Source of the DNA: Eulemur rufifrons
Taxonomy: Eukaryota > Chordata > Mammalia > Primates > Lemuridae
Length of the DNA stretch: 64,000 bases
Assembly (NCBI RefSeq): GCF_041146395.1
Contig: NC_091001.1
Coordinates: 105,918,965 to 105,982,964, forward strand
Reading direction: 5' to 3'
Part shown: piece after piece, positions 1 to 12,755 of the stretch
Layout of the letters: every line of letters starts with the position of its first letter
How positions within the stretch are numbered: position 1 is the stretch's first letter
The notes under the pieces: model-generated
Databases searched by the model: none
The model's input: only the letters and a program-made list of their open reading frames with translations
What the model was told of the DNA's origin: nothing
Position numbers and translations under genes: made by a program

Positions 1-808
1 TCTTTCCATTATATTTCAGATTTTCTCTTTACAGGTAAACAAATAAATTTCAAATGTAATGCTTTTAATTAAAATACAATATATAATAAAGTGCCATTTA
101 AAATATCTCCAATTTTCTCACTTGTTTCTTTGTTTTTTCTCCCCTCTCCAACTAATTTCTCCATTTTTATCTTCCTACACTTAAATACACATAGTGAATG
201 CTTGGTATAAAATTATACAATTCAACAAATGTTAATGCTAATTATTTCTCAATGTGAAGTTATCTGTTATATTTTTCTTTTTCATTTTATGAACCTATTT
301 TATTTAAATAGAATATATAAATGTGTTTCTCCATTCTTCACGAAAGAAATATTTTTAAGTCAAAATCTACTACTTTTTATATGACAGTAACTTGTTTTAG
401 ATAATCCCTCTACTCTGTTTTAGATAAATTGATTTTATTAATAGAATTAGAGAATCTGTTTAAAACATTTTCTGTAAGAAACTGTAAAATCACTGAAGTT
501 TCAAACACATAATACAGCAGCGTCCTAGAGAAAATAGAAACCTCAAGAAATAATGGCTTTTGCTACCACTCTTACCCTGTAGACATTTGCCAACCAAAAG
601 AAGAATGATTCAAACAGAAGACAATATCCACACTGAAGCATGGAGGGATTAATTATGTAAATGCAAAAAATGTATTAGCAATACACGTGAAACACAGTTA
701 AAAGGTCAAGTTTGTATATATTACATCTCCCAGAAGGAAAGAGAGGAGATGGAAGAAGAAATATTTGAAGAGATGATGCCTGAGAATTCCCCCTTCCTTA
801 TGAAAGAC
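1..808. other. AT-rich DNA, nothing recognised
   Basis: The stretch is AT-rich with frequent stops in all frames. I see no repeat consensus, splice-framed exon or RNA gene in it. Confidence 0.5.
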
Positions 809-824
809 AAAAAGTCACAGATTC

Positions 825-1169
<345 letters not shown>

Positions 1170-1419
1170 GTCACAGATTCAAGCAGTGCAATGGACTCCA
1201 AACAACATAAAAACACATAAAAATATACCAAAACACACAAGGGAAAACTTCCTAAAAAGACAAAAAAAAAAGAGAAAATTTTTGAAGTACCCAGAGAATT
1301 AGACACATTCTCTCTAAAGAAAAAAAATAGCTTCGTAGTTGCTTCTCAATAGAATCAGTAGGATCCTTTAAAATAAAACAAAATAGAAAATTTCCTACGA
1401 ATTGAGGAGAGAATATATT

Positions 1420-1652
1420 TTCTCTTTATTTTTTAATTTGTAATTATTATGGGTACATAACAATTGTATATTTTTATAGGGTACATGTGATGTTCTGATA
1501 CAGACATACAATGTAAATTAATCAAATAAGGGTAATCAGGGTATCCAACACCTCAAGCATCTATTATTTCTTTGTGTCAAGAACACTCCAATTCTACTCT
1601 TTTAATTATTCTAAAGTATACCCTAAGTTATTTGTTGTCCTATCAAATATTT
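1420..1652 (-). mobile_element. L1 3' end fragment (L1MA/L1PB-like)
   Basis: Read on the plus strand it follows the antisense L1 3'-UTR pattern: 'gggtacatgtgat', a segment on recurring 'atcaaat..gggtaatc', 'cctcaagcat', then 'tttctttgtgt'. The same family recurs at 55565-55803. It is 5'-truncated and diverged. Confidence 0.65.
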
Positions 1653-2339
1653 CAAGAACATACTTTCAACCAAGAATTGTACACACAACTAAATTATGTT
1701 TTAGGAATAATGCATTTTCAGAACACAAACAAATCTCAGAGAAACTTAATTACCAATAGATAATCACTGGAGATTTTTTTTCAGCCAGACAAAATTAATG
1801 CCAAAAGCAGCAAGAAAGATTGAAGGATAAATAAATGCTCTGGTTTCTGCCAAAGAGAGCTTTTCAAGAGACCAAAGCAGAAGCTGCACATCTTTTGATA
1901 TCCTACACCCTGAAGTCTCAAAACATCACTTCTTCCACTTTCTATTTATTAAGCAGGTCACTAAGGCTGGCCCAGAGTCAGAGAGAGGAGAAGGAAAAAG
2001 CTCTACCTCTTAGTGGGGGAATGACATAGTTGTATGCATAGGGGGGAAAAAAAAAATCATGGCTATTCACTCCCGAATCTTCAATTTTCAGTGAAAGTAT
2101 CATATTTCCTTATTTGAATCCATTGTAAACAATTTTAAAAAAATATTGTATCTCTGAGACTTGATGCTAGCCTTAAGCCTCGCCTTGGAAATTAAAATTT
2201 GCCATTCCAGACCTGATAACCGCATTGACTTTCTAAAATTCTACTAACATCCATATATCCAACTGAACTCAAAAACCATTATGCTCATTCATCTGCTGCG
2301 TATTGTCTAACGAAAATAAACGGTTCCTGAATCAGCATC
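1653..2339. other. Unrecognised non-coding DNA
   Basis: Short open frames only (for example 1835-2029 plus). No repeat family or splice-supported exon recognised. Confidence 0.4.
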
Positions 2340-2545
2340 CTTGTAGCATGTAGCACGTGTTGTAGAGTTAGACTAAATGAGTTTTGGTTTCTGTTTTGCC
2401 ACTTCTAACTTTTAATATTGGGTGAATTACTAAACCCCTTTGTGCTCAAGTTTTCATTGATACATGAGAAATAATAATATATAGTACTTATATTATAGGG
2501 TGGATATGAGGATTAAATGATTTAATATTTAAAGAAATACTCCCT
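2340..2545 (+). mobile_element. MIR SINE
   Basis: Follows the MIR core in order: 'ttttgccact..', 'ggtgaattactaaacccc', 'tgtgctcaagttttca', then an 'ataataatatatagtac' and 'gaggattaaatga' segment. Diverged but collinear. Confidence 0.75.
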
Positions 2546-2740
2546 CCCTCATAGGTATTACTAAGCAGTCATTCTAATGAACAAATATAATCTCATCAGC
2601 CCTTTCTTAAATCATGTTTCTTAAAAATTACTTACTGTGTTCATTTCATGTTTTATAATATGTAAGACTTCTCATTTATCTGAGCCCAGCCAGACTTAGG
2701 ATCTGATTATGTCACTCTTCGTATGATTTTTAGCTTGGCT

Positions 2741-2974
2741 TAGTAGTTCCCCAACATGGTCATGGCTAATCATTAGAATCAAATTGCTAGAATGGTATTT
2801 TTGTATTTTTATCCTTTCTTCTTAATTTTATTTCTTTTCCTTTCTTTTATTTTTTTTAAATACAAATACAACATTCCTACCAAAGACACAGTCAATCACT
2901 GAGTCAAGATCTCTGGGTAGGGTCTGAAAAATACTTAGATGTTTCTCATTATCAACCAGTTTGGGGAACCACAA
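2741..2974. mobile_element. hAT-Charlie type short DNA transposon (MER5/MER20-like)
   Basis: The ends are imperfect inverted repeats: GTAGTTCCCCAA near the left end and TTGGGGAACCAC at the right end. Total length is about 234 bp with no coding capacity. A polyT/pyrimidine-rich expansion lies in the middle. No clear 8-bp target duplication is visible. It may lie inside an older L2 remnant (about 2650-2740 on the left). Confidence 0.55.
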
Positions 2975-3199
2975 TTCTTATGCATCATTTCCTAAAATGT
3001 GTCTGATGAATCCTTCTTTTGTCAGTTATTAATAGAAATGATGAGTAAAAATAATACTGTTGTTAAATAAGTTAGGGGACTCCTGTTCCAGCCACACAGA
3101 TTTACAGACCACCTAACTTCCTATTTCCCAATAGCAGAATACATTCTTGAATTTTCTTTGTTTTTAAACTGTCATGTGTTCCTCGCTATGTTTGCAGTT

Positions 3200-3352
3200 G
3201 AGTTTCCATAATATGTATTTATTTAACTCCATGTCATTCCTGGTACATTGTGAGCATGACGGAAAGGGCTATGTTGAATGATATTTATCTACCACCCATA
3301 CCCAGAACTTTTCCTAGCATAATGCTGTTGAATAAATGTTCGTGGAGTGAAT
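3200..3352 (-). mobile_element. L2 3' end remnant
   Basis: The antisense L2 3' terminus pattern 'ttgaataaatgttcgtggag' is seen after a diverged 'cctagcataatg' segment. Short and weak match. Confidence 0.4.
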
Positions 3353-5849
3353 TAAAAAAAAATCATAGCGAAGACTCTTAAGAGCTGAGGAAAATGAAAA
3401 TCACCCTCTATGAGCAGAGATCTATCCACCAATATGTCCCTGTTAAAATTGTAAAGTGTTATTCCTTTTCATTGAACCCCTCTTTTATCTGAGACAAAAC
3501 ATCTTAATGAGTATTAATGGAATTTGCACCTCACTCTTATCTCCATTTCCACGCACATACCTAAGGCATATATTTGATGTATGAAATGTATCTCCTGGAG
3601 ACAACACCTTCAATTAAAGGAATTAATCTAATCTCCTCATTTCAGAATCTCTAGCTAATTTCAGTGGGAATTTAGAGATTTTCATAGCATCTTTAATTTT
3701 TACTGTTTTACCCTCGTCTTAAAGGTTACACTGACATCATTTTAATATTAATTCAGAATTATTATATATGTGGGATGAATATAAATTAATAAGTAAATAT
3801 AATATTAGGAAATATTTTATTTCTTTCAGGATTAAAGTTTTAATTGAGTATGGAAAATCCTTTAGCCATATTAAGAAAGATTATTTTTCTCCCAAATTTA
3901 TGTTTAAAAACACCTCAATTAAAAAACAATATTAGACATCATCTGCACTTTATATAAGAATATGATTTTTTTGTAAGGGGAAAGAAGTTTAAAGAATATT
4001 CTTAATGTAATAATACTGCTCTTGTTCTTCCATTTTCCAAGTATTTTTCCCATTTCTGCAAGATTATCTCTAAAATTTCTATTAGTCTTGAGAGTCGTAT
4101 GACTCATCTTAATATAGTTTAATGACTATGTACTTTGTAGCAAATTAAACCTGATTAAATGAGAATTTTAGGATGAAAATAATACTTCCATTTAAAATTA
4201 ACACGTCTGATTTTTACATATCCTTAAATCTCATTTTAAAAGCTTTATACTTTAGTTCATTGTATCCCATTTAAATGTAGAGCTGTGCATATCAAAAATA
4301 GAAGGAACATTTCAGAAACTGGGGAGATAGATATGTGAATTTAACAGGCACAAATATTTTTGGCATTTATTGCGCACTGCTGGTCTGCATCAATGACTCA
4401 TTAAAGTTCATTAAAATAATGCCGCAGTGTAATGGACTATTTAAATGTTCCTATTTGAGACAAGATAAAAATACACAAATTTTGTTCCTTTGTTTTATTT
4501 CTAAGAGATTATGGATAAGTGAAATTTCTTTCCCTGATATTCATGCTATAAGTCTTCATTAGCTGAATCATGCAACCTCACAGATTTGCTTATGCTAATG
4601 GAGAGAAAAATATTTTAGAATCCACTATAAATACTAATTCATTTATTTAAAGACTAAAAACACAATAATTCATACTATTAATACTTTAATCAACAGAATT
4701 CTTACTTTTGTTGATTGGTAAATAGAAATAGCACTTTTATTAAAGACAATACCAAACATCTCATTATGTATGTATTTTTTACATATCCTAATCATATGTC
4801 TACTTTTAAGATTTTTTTCATAATAATTTTTAAAAATTACTATAAAATCACTTTTTAAGAATTGTAAAATAGACAAATTGTGATAAAGGAAATAAAAATT
4901 TCCCATATTTAAATTAGAACCTGTTATAAAATATGGAGTCACATTATTGATTTATTTTGATTTCTTTTATGTCTTTTTCATGTCTTTATTCATTATTTCT
5001 ATTTTTTATTTAGTAAGTTACTTATTAATTCTTTGTTTAAATTTTCTATTGAGATATTTTTCATTTCCTTGTTTGATAAGATTGGTTGCATTTGTATTGA
5101 CAAATTTAGTACCCAAATTATTTCAATGTTTTGTTATTACACAGTTGTTTTGATGTTGGATTTTACAGTGATGAGTAAATCCACTTATCAAATTATTATA
5201 TCATGAAAGGGAAGACATAAGTAGTCAATTCCATTCTGATGTTTTCTTCAAGCAGATTACATCCTGATTCCTGGTACCATCTCTTGAAAGAAGCAGCTCT
5301 TACAATTTCTCACTTGGCTTCTTCGTGAACATTTCTTACTTTAGGTAAGTGCTTAAAATAAACATATTATAATATCACTTGTCTATGATTTTCAATCTGG
5401 TCACTATATAATTAAAGAGTGAAGAAGGAGGAGAAGGAGAAATCATTCTTGCTGTTTAATTACACTTGCTAAAGGAAGGTGAAGAGAGTGAGACTTCCAC
5501 CTCTAGTGAGAATGTCTTAGTCATTTTTTCAGGTTGTGTTTCCTTGTCATCATGGATTCTTTGCCAGGAACCTATGACTGCAATCGTGGACTGGAAACTT
5601 TGGTGGGATAAACAAAAATCAAAAGTGGGAATTACTAAGATATGGATTGATTAAAATAGCCCTGAAACATAATGAGATCTGTACTGTGGATTGTTTTCCA
5701 GTAGATGCAGGAGATTCTATGGGGTATTGGTTGTTTATTGCTCTCCAGAAGCTAGCTCAGAAACATAAATTGATCATTTGCCATTTTTTTTTAATATGGT
5801 TTCAGTATAGTTCTTAGGAGTTGGGAATAAATGTTTGAGTTACAATTAA
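3353..5849. other. Long AT-rich stretch, nothing recognised
   Basis: About 2.5 kb of AT-rich sequence with several open frames of 60-90 codons. Their composition (Ile/Phe/Tyr/Lys rich, no domain) is what AT-rich DNA yields by chance. No repeat family recognised. Confidence 0.45.
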
Positions 5850-5998
5850 TTTGAAGACTGGCTTCAAAGTCACACTGCTATTTTTAACCCCAATTTTCTC
5901 ACTTACTAGTTGGGTGAACTCAGGCCATGTGCTTCATATTTCTAATGGAATTTGATTTTCCTCATCTGTAAAATGCAGATCAAATCCTCTATATCAGT
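5850..5998 (+). mobile_element. MIR SINE
   Basis: Contains the MIR core segments 'tcacttactagttgggtga' and 'tttcctcatctgtaaaatg'. It abuts a second MIR in the opposite orientation. Confidence 0.75.
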
Positions 5999-6145
5999 TC
6001 TTGTTCCAAGCCCTTTTATGTATTATCACATTTAATCCTCAAACTAACCTAATGAAGTAAGTAACCTTGTTGCCCAATTTGATAGTCATAATGTGACAGA
6101 GCATAATTTACACCCAAGCAATCTGTCTTCAGAGCCTCTATTTGT
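5999..6145 (-). mobile_element. MIR SINE, opposite orientation to its neighbour
   Basis: Antisense MIR pattern: 'tattatcacatttaatcctc', 'aactaacctaatgaagtaag', then 'gacagagc' and 'cagagcctc'. Tail-to-tail with the preceding MIR. Confidence 0.65.
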
Positions 6146-6599
6146 CTTAAATTTTACGTTATATTTAATTTCATACTGTGACTTATGCAACTCCCATGGC
6201 ATATCATACTCATTCCTTAGAGTAGAATTATTTTTGGAAAAAGAAAAGATAACCATGACCATTTAAGCATAAAATTGTGTTTTCAACTTCTTTTATCAAA
6301 AGAGATCAAACTATGTGACTAATGTTTTCTCTAAGTATCTAACCTGTGCTTAACATGAAAGTCTTTTTTTCTTATAAATCAAGAACAATTGAGTTCAATT
6401 TCATAGCTATGGAAGACATGAGACCTGAGCTGAAAGAGGTACTTAGGCCTAAATATCCTAACAAAATGGAATGAACAAGTCAATTAAAACATTTCCTATC
6501 TCCTATTTCTTTCATTTTTTTGTGGACATTTGGCTTTTTTCCTAATGAAAGAAAAAGTTTGAATTATTGTTCAAATAAGTCTCTTCCAATGACTTTTTA

Positions 6600-6905
6600 C
6601 ATTTTTTCCAAATTATCATACAACACAATTGACTTTTGATGTACAATTCTATGGATTCTAACACATGTATAGATTTATAAAACCACCACCATAATCAGGG
6701 CTCAGAAAAGTTCCATCACTCCAAAAAGCTCTCTCATGCTATTATCTCCTTATAAACCTTTCTTCCTCTACACCCACCCGCACACATGTGTGCTCATGCC
6801 CATCTACATACATACACAAAACATCTCTATATTCTTATAGATTTAGCTTTTTGAAAATATCATATAAATAGAATCACACAGTATATAACCCAATACATTT
6901 TTAGA
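6600..6905 (-). mobile_element. Old L1M 3' region fragment
   Basis: Antisense L1M pattern: 'cacatgtatagatt', 'aaccaccaccataatcagg', 'aaagttccatcac' and later 'aatagaatcacacagtat'. A similar order is seen in the L1M at 51440-52200. Confidence 0.6.
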
Positions 6906-8239
6906 ATAGTAACTTTAAAAAAAATTTTTTAATATGTCACACTTTAAGAAATAGCTCATGATTCAGTATCCATGCACACAGATAACTAAAATAATGGAAT
7001 ATTTTATCTTCTCTTCTAATTACTTCTATAACACTAGGAACAACAAAAAAAGCAGTTGTCATGACCTTCCAAATTGTCTTTGTTACCTACTAATAAATCA
7101 AAGACTGACATTTGATAATACTATTTTGGAAGTTATCTGATATGTCTTACATTTTCTGACAGGTAACTGAAGGGACCCTAACTATCAGCAAATGTGGAAT
7201 CAAATACTAGAATATTTTTCTCAATCTGATAACAGAGAACCTTGGTTATTGTGAATCATAACACGTTTGATATCACAATACTTCAAAGGCTTCTTAATAA
7301 GGCATTAGGCTGCCTCTTCCGTTAGTTTCTAGGAAAACTTGAAGCACTTTGAAAAAAAATATACATATACATATGTTGTATATAGGACTATTAAAATCTT
7401 TGTAAAATGTTCCCACAGATTTCATTTGTCTTCTTTTTACTTACTTTGTGGTTAAAAGAGGCGTCAGACACTCTGGACTGGTTCTATACAAGAAAAAAGT
7501 AGTCTTACCTGAAAAATACACGTTTTAAATAACAAAGCTTAAAAAGTTAAAAGAAATAATATGTGTGCTGGAGGTCTTAGGCAGAATAAAATTGCTATGA
7601 ATTAGCAACCTTTTATAAGATCTGAAAGAAATTTATAATTGAATCTAGAATAATTCTCTATGAGAAAGATGCATCTTATGTATGTAACATTTTCAAAAAT
7701 AACTTGAACTTTTTTTTCTTTAGGATGTTTGTTTAACAAAGTTTTAAAGTCCCTTCCATTGTAAAATTTTTGCAATTCCATGAATAGAATACTATACCCA
7801 AAGTTCACTCTATTTTGATTATGAGTCAGGTTTGTCCTCTTCCATCCTGAAGGACAACCACAGAACTTGATTGCACCTGGAAATTGCTAATCTTATACTT
7901 TGATTTCACCAATTCTCACTTACCTTTCTTATAATTTAGTGCATTCTAAAAATAAACAGAGACCTGGTTTAGAGTTTGGAAATACAGGATCACATTCATA
8001 TTCAATGAGGCATTGAGCTCGGACATCATATTGCAAATGATGATGAAAATATAGGCTACTTCTTATGCTGTGTTGAAATTTTGCAGGGGGGATACATTTG
8101 CAAGAACGCTAAGTTCTTTCTCACAGATATCAAGAACAAATATTTCATTCAGATAATTCACCTTAGTGAAAGACTTTTTTGGGGGAAGCCTTTTAGACAA
8201 AATAATTTCTTCCATGGCATTTATTAATTGCTGCTCTCA
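6906..8239. other. Unrecognised AT-rich DNA
   Basis: No repeat consensus or exon recognised; only short chance frames. Confidence 0.4.
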
Positions 8240-8392
8240 TTAGATTATTTGTCAGGTATGTTCTTCCATAATAGTTACTATGTATGGTTCTTATTCCCCA
8301 GAATGTGAGCTCCTGAGAGCAAGAACTCAGGGCTATTATTAATATTTTTAGCTGATGAAATATATTGTTTGAATAAATATGATCTATTAAAT
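8240..8392 (-). mobile_element. L2 3' end remnant
   Basis: Antisense L2 tail pattern: 'agaatgtgagctcctgagag' followed by 'gaactcagggctattatt' and ending 'ttgaataaata'. Confidence 0.6.
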
Positions 8393-9559
8393 GCTATGTG
8401 AATTGTCTCTCATTCTGGCCATCATGAAGGCAAGTCATGTAGTCTAATATACCATGATGTGGAAGAAAAACATGAAGCTATGAATCCGAGAATCAAAACG
8501 CTTGAATTTCACTCTAGATTTGACATTGTCAGGAATTTAAGGACTCTTCTTAATGCAAGTGAAAGGAAATACACAAAACTTTCCTTAGGGAGGCTGGGAG
8601 GGATAAATAGTGTCCTTATTAGATGTTCACAGTCTGGTGATAGACTGGAGCCTGGTAAAGTTGAATTGAGGTGCTCAAATAATGCCACAGGGATTTACTT
8701 GGACTGACTTTTCCTGGTTTGGTTTCATTCTCACTCAGGCTCTGAGATTGTAACAAAGATGACCACTAACATCATGAGGCTTATGTTAACACTATTATCA
8801 GCTTAGAAAACATTATGTAAACATGTAAAATCCACCTCCCTAAGAAGTGGGACAAATGCCTGGGAATGACGTTGATGATTTGGCCATTTGAACTCCCCAG
8901 ACCTGTTCACTCTAATTAGCTGTAGCTGGAGCCAGCAGTTCACCCTAGCCCCAGCAGAATTACACAAATGGAAATGTGTTACTCCTCAAAGAAAAATGAG
9001 AATACTCTGATCAAAAGAAGTATTGACAAATGATGGGTCAGATAAAATAATAGACAACCTTTGTAGATGCAAACTAAATGTGTGTATTTAGGTTATTCAC
9101 CTACCACTCTGGAGAGTGAGAGTGTATCTTTTCCATAGGAAGTTAAAGATCTAAAATTCTATGTCCAAATTATTAACACTGTTTAGAATTTATCAGGGAA
9201 GCATTTCAGCTCTCAATTGCTTCGTGACACATTCTATAATATGCATGATTACTTTGGCCTATTTTGGGCCCAAAATATCACTAATATTCTGAATACTTAA
9301 TTTTGTTGCTTGCATAGCATTTTGATGGGGCCAGAAGAAGATCCATTTGCTATTCTTATTAAATCTTGCAACGCACATAGTGTCTGATCTAAGCAAAATA
9401 TTTAAATAAAGGATTCAATTACTTTAGGAATGACTTTATTTTAAAAAAATTACAGAACCACAGCTGCTAGAGTTGACAGGACTTCTGAAATTGCCCAGTC
9501 TGTATGATGAAGAGGTTGAAATCAATGATCCACATTGCTTAAGGATTATATTTGCAGTT
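8393..9559. other. Unrecognised non-coding DNA
   Basis: Includes an 82-codon plus-strand frame (8459-8707) with no recognisable domain and no clear splice context. The 9440-9540 part resembles an old mammalian-wide repeat but I cannot name it. Confidence 0.35.
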
Positions 9560-10026
9560 AAGTTGATGTTGTTTAATTTAGTAGCCAAAAAAATAAAACC
9601 AACACAAATGTCCACAGGTAATGAATGGAGAAACAAACCATGTATATCTACATGGTAGAATATTATTTGGCAATGAAAAGGAACAAAGTGATACATGGTA
9701 CAACACAGATTAACCTAGAACACATTATAGTAAGTGAAAGAATCCTGTCACAAAAGACTACTTATTATATGATTCTATTTATATGAAATGTCCAGAATAG
9801 GCAAATTCATAGAGCCAGAAGATAGATCAATGGTGACCTAGGGATGAGGCAATGGGGAGTGACTGCTAACAGTGAGGGTTTTCTTTTTGAGACAATAAAT
9901 ATGTTGTAAAATTAGATTAGATTGGTGGTTTCACAACTCTCCAAATATACTAAAAACTATTAAATTTTATAATTTAAATGGGTGAAATGTATGGTATGTG
10001 AGTTAGTTCTCAATAAAGCTATACAA
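9560..10026 (+). mobile_element. L1M ORF2 C-terminal/3' UTR fragment
   Basis: Collinear with L1M 3' ends: 'aaatgtccacaggtaatgaa', 'tacatggtagaatattattt', 'aagtgaaagaatcc', 'ttatatgaaatgtccagaat', ending 'tgagttagttctcaataaag'. A related copy in the same orientation lies at 43890-44700. Confidence 0.8.
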
Positions 10027-12119
10027 ATACATGCTACATGTTGTCTGATTATAATATTTGCACTTAGGGTTTTACTTGTCTGGTTCATTAAATTACACTC
10101 CGCACAATCATGAGGACTTCTATGAAATACAGGTTAGGAAGCTGTGTTTAACTTCTAGCTGCAGGGGCTGGAACATAGAGGCTGTACCTATTCTGAGCTC
10201 TAGATTTTAAATATTTGGATCAGATTCCGTATTTGCCACATACCTGTAAATACTGTTTGTTATATCTATCTCTATATATTAATATATATTACATATTTAC
10301 ATATAAATATATATGTAATGATCCTCATTTCACTCTTCTAAAATGTACATAACAATAGCATCAAACTTTTAAATTTATTTTTAGAGTTAAGTGGAATACA
10401 AATGTAAAGCATTAAGTGTGTTGCTTATGGTAAATATTCAGCAAGTACCAGATAAAAATGTGATGACATTTCAATATCTTTGAACTGAAGATGATTACTA
10501 TTCGTTTATTTAACTCTCAGGTTTTCATATTGTTTTGTGTTTGCAAGATTGGAAAGAAAAATAAATATAAAGTTATAAATAGTATGGATCTTAGGGACTT
10601 GTTATTAAATAGGGTAAAAAGAAAAAAATTGGAGGGGCGGAAGTTGACTATAGGAGAAAATTATCAGGTCATCAGGGAATAAAGTCACTAAATATCTCTC
10701 AGAATAAGAATATGAAGACTGAGAGGGTGGATGGAAGAATATCACTGATCATTAGTCTTTAATTAGGCGTAGATCATACTTTCTCATATGTGCCAGTGTT
10801 CTTTTACATCCATCTTCATTTGGAAAGCCAATTTGAATTATTCTGCTCATTTCACATGAGCAACAAGCACATCCAAATACTTAATGGAAATGTTTCATTC
10901 TTCCTTAGGTATAGATTTTCTTGTGTTTTAAGCCACTTCCTCCTATGAACGATATTCACTTCACATCCAGAAAACTCAGGATTTCATGTGGATAAGCTTT
11001 ATATATCCAGCTCTAATTTTCTGCATGTTTAAAATGAATGTTATTAACATAATCAATTAAAAGGGTACAGTTCAACAATGTATAAATGAGAACTAGTTGA
11101 ATTAATATTTCCTTCTGCATTTTGACAAAATTCAAGGTAAACAGGCAGACTCCAAGGATAGGTTATAATTAAAATATCTATTTTTCCTGCCTGAATAGAA
11201 ATTAGATTTCTTTCTCTCTAATACATTTTTAAACACATTGATAATTTTTAAAGCATTATGGTAGGATGTAGAGTAGACTCCACCCAAAGGATACGAAACA
11301 GGTGCTGTATCAGGATAGAGAAGTTCACTGTTTACTTTTAGGAAGAGTTGGACTCTGCCACTTCATCTATACATCTTAAATGACAATCTGCTGAAAACTT
11401 TTCAATCCTCTGATTGAATTGTGATTCTTTGTTTTTAAGCTACAATTAACTTATAAATTTTGAATTCTTAAACCATGAGGTTAAATCTTATTACCAAACT
11501 TATTCATATTTTTCTTTTAAGTTTTTTCTTTTTATTGAAACACTGCATCAACTCCCTCAGATTTGCAATGCTTCTAAATCTCTGTGCACACCACTGTAAC
11601 TCCTGGGGCTTCCCCATGACTCCATGGCACCATGAATTGGTAACCTGTATGCCCAGCTACCTCACAGAGTCTTTGATTATAAGGGGATTATTAATAAATA
11701 TGGTAAGGAAATGGAATAAACTAGAAAATAAATACACATTTTTAACATGTGCCAATGGAAAACATTTCAGAATCCACTACTTAAAGTCACTGTGTTTGCT
11801 ATGTAGTTATAACTTCCTGTTGAGAGTATCCCTAGGGCATCAGCAAGCTTCTGTCACTAAGATCCTTGACTAAAAGCTAAACTAATGATTCATCTTCTAC
11901 CATTGTATCTTTTCCCCAAGAATTAGAAACCTAGCAAACCAGAGCAGAGCAATAATCAGTCCCTATCTCAAAAGTATAACAGGAATATCCAGGTATCACG
12001 ATATTTAATGAATTTGATGGGGCTCCCCTGCATTGGTATGTTTTCACTGGGTAATTATTTCTTTGCTTCCTTTGAATATACCAGCCAAACTGATTTTTAG
12101 AAATTATTCTTTGTGTAAA
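10027..12119. other. Unrecognised AT-rich DNA
   Basis: Contains an AT-rich low-complexity patch at about 10262-10316. It also holds a 132-codon plus-strand frame at 11475-11873, the longest frame outside the L1 ORF2, with a hydrophobic N-terminal run but no recognisable family, weak start context and no splice evidence. I treat that frame as chance. Confidence 0.35.
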
Positions 12120-12430
12120 TCACTTTCTTCATGCTTTTTGCTCTTATATACTTATTTCAATCTAGTTATTTCTAACACAACAGTCTCGTAAAATCTTCCC
12201 CATTCAACACAGTTAGAAATTATGGTTCTTTCTCCTGAGCCATTTGTTTGTTCTTTGCACATGAATTGTTGAACATATTTCATTTTGTTCCATTTTCTTT
12301 CTTGTCTAATCTTCTTTAAAATACTGTGTGTTCCTTGGAAGCAGGAACTGTGCTATATTTACTTTTATATCTCGGAAGGCTAGCAAAGCTCCTAGCACAT
12401 AGACGTTTCAAAAATGTTTATTGTATCAAT
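12120..12430 (-). mobile_element. L2 3' end
   Basis: Antisense L2 pattern: 'tgttccttggaagcaggaac', 'tgctatatttacttt', 'gctcctagcacatagacg' and 'aaaaatgtttattgtat'. Confidence 0.6.
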
Positions 12431-12524
12431 ATAACTGTTAAATGTAAATGGATGATAATCTGATGAATATATTACTCATTTTGGTGAATTGATTTCTATC
12501 ATTCAAAAAAGAAAACCACTACAA

Positions 12525-12755
12525 GAAAAAAGAAAACTAAAATGGATCATGGTAGGGTAAGAGTGCTGTTGGACACCTTCTGTGTTGCTGTTGAGAACAC
12601 AAATGCTGAAATTACATGGAGAAACAGCTTGGCAGTTTCCGATAAAGTTAAACAACACTGCCTAAACAACCCAAATACCTAACTCATAGATATTTATACA
12701 GGAAAAAAGAGAAACATATGTCCATACAACAACCTTTACATGAATGTTCATGGAA
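12525..12755 (+). mobile_element. L1M ORF2 C-terminal fragment
   Basis: Diverged ORF2 tail coding region: 'gagaaacagcttggcagttt', 'gataaagttaaacaacact', 'acctaactcatagatattta', 'atgtccatacaacaacct'. It abuts an L1M 3' end in the opposite orientation at about 12756. Confidence 0.65.

Noticed and set aside
11475..11873. 132-codon plus-strand frame as a small membrane protein gene
   Set aside because: The hydrophobic start is coded by T-rich DNA. No domain, no splice or promoter support, and no family recognised.
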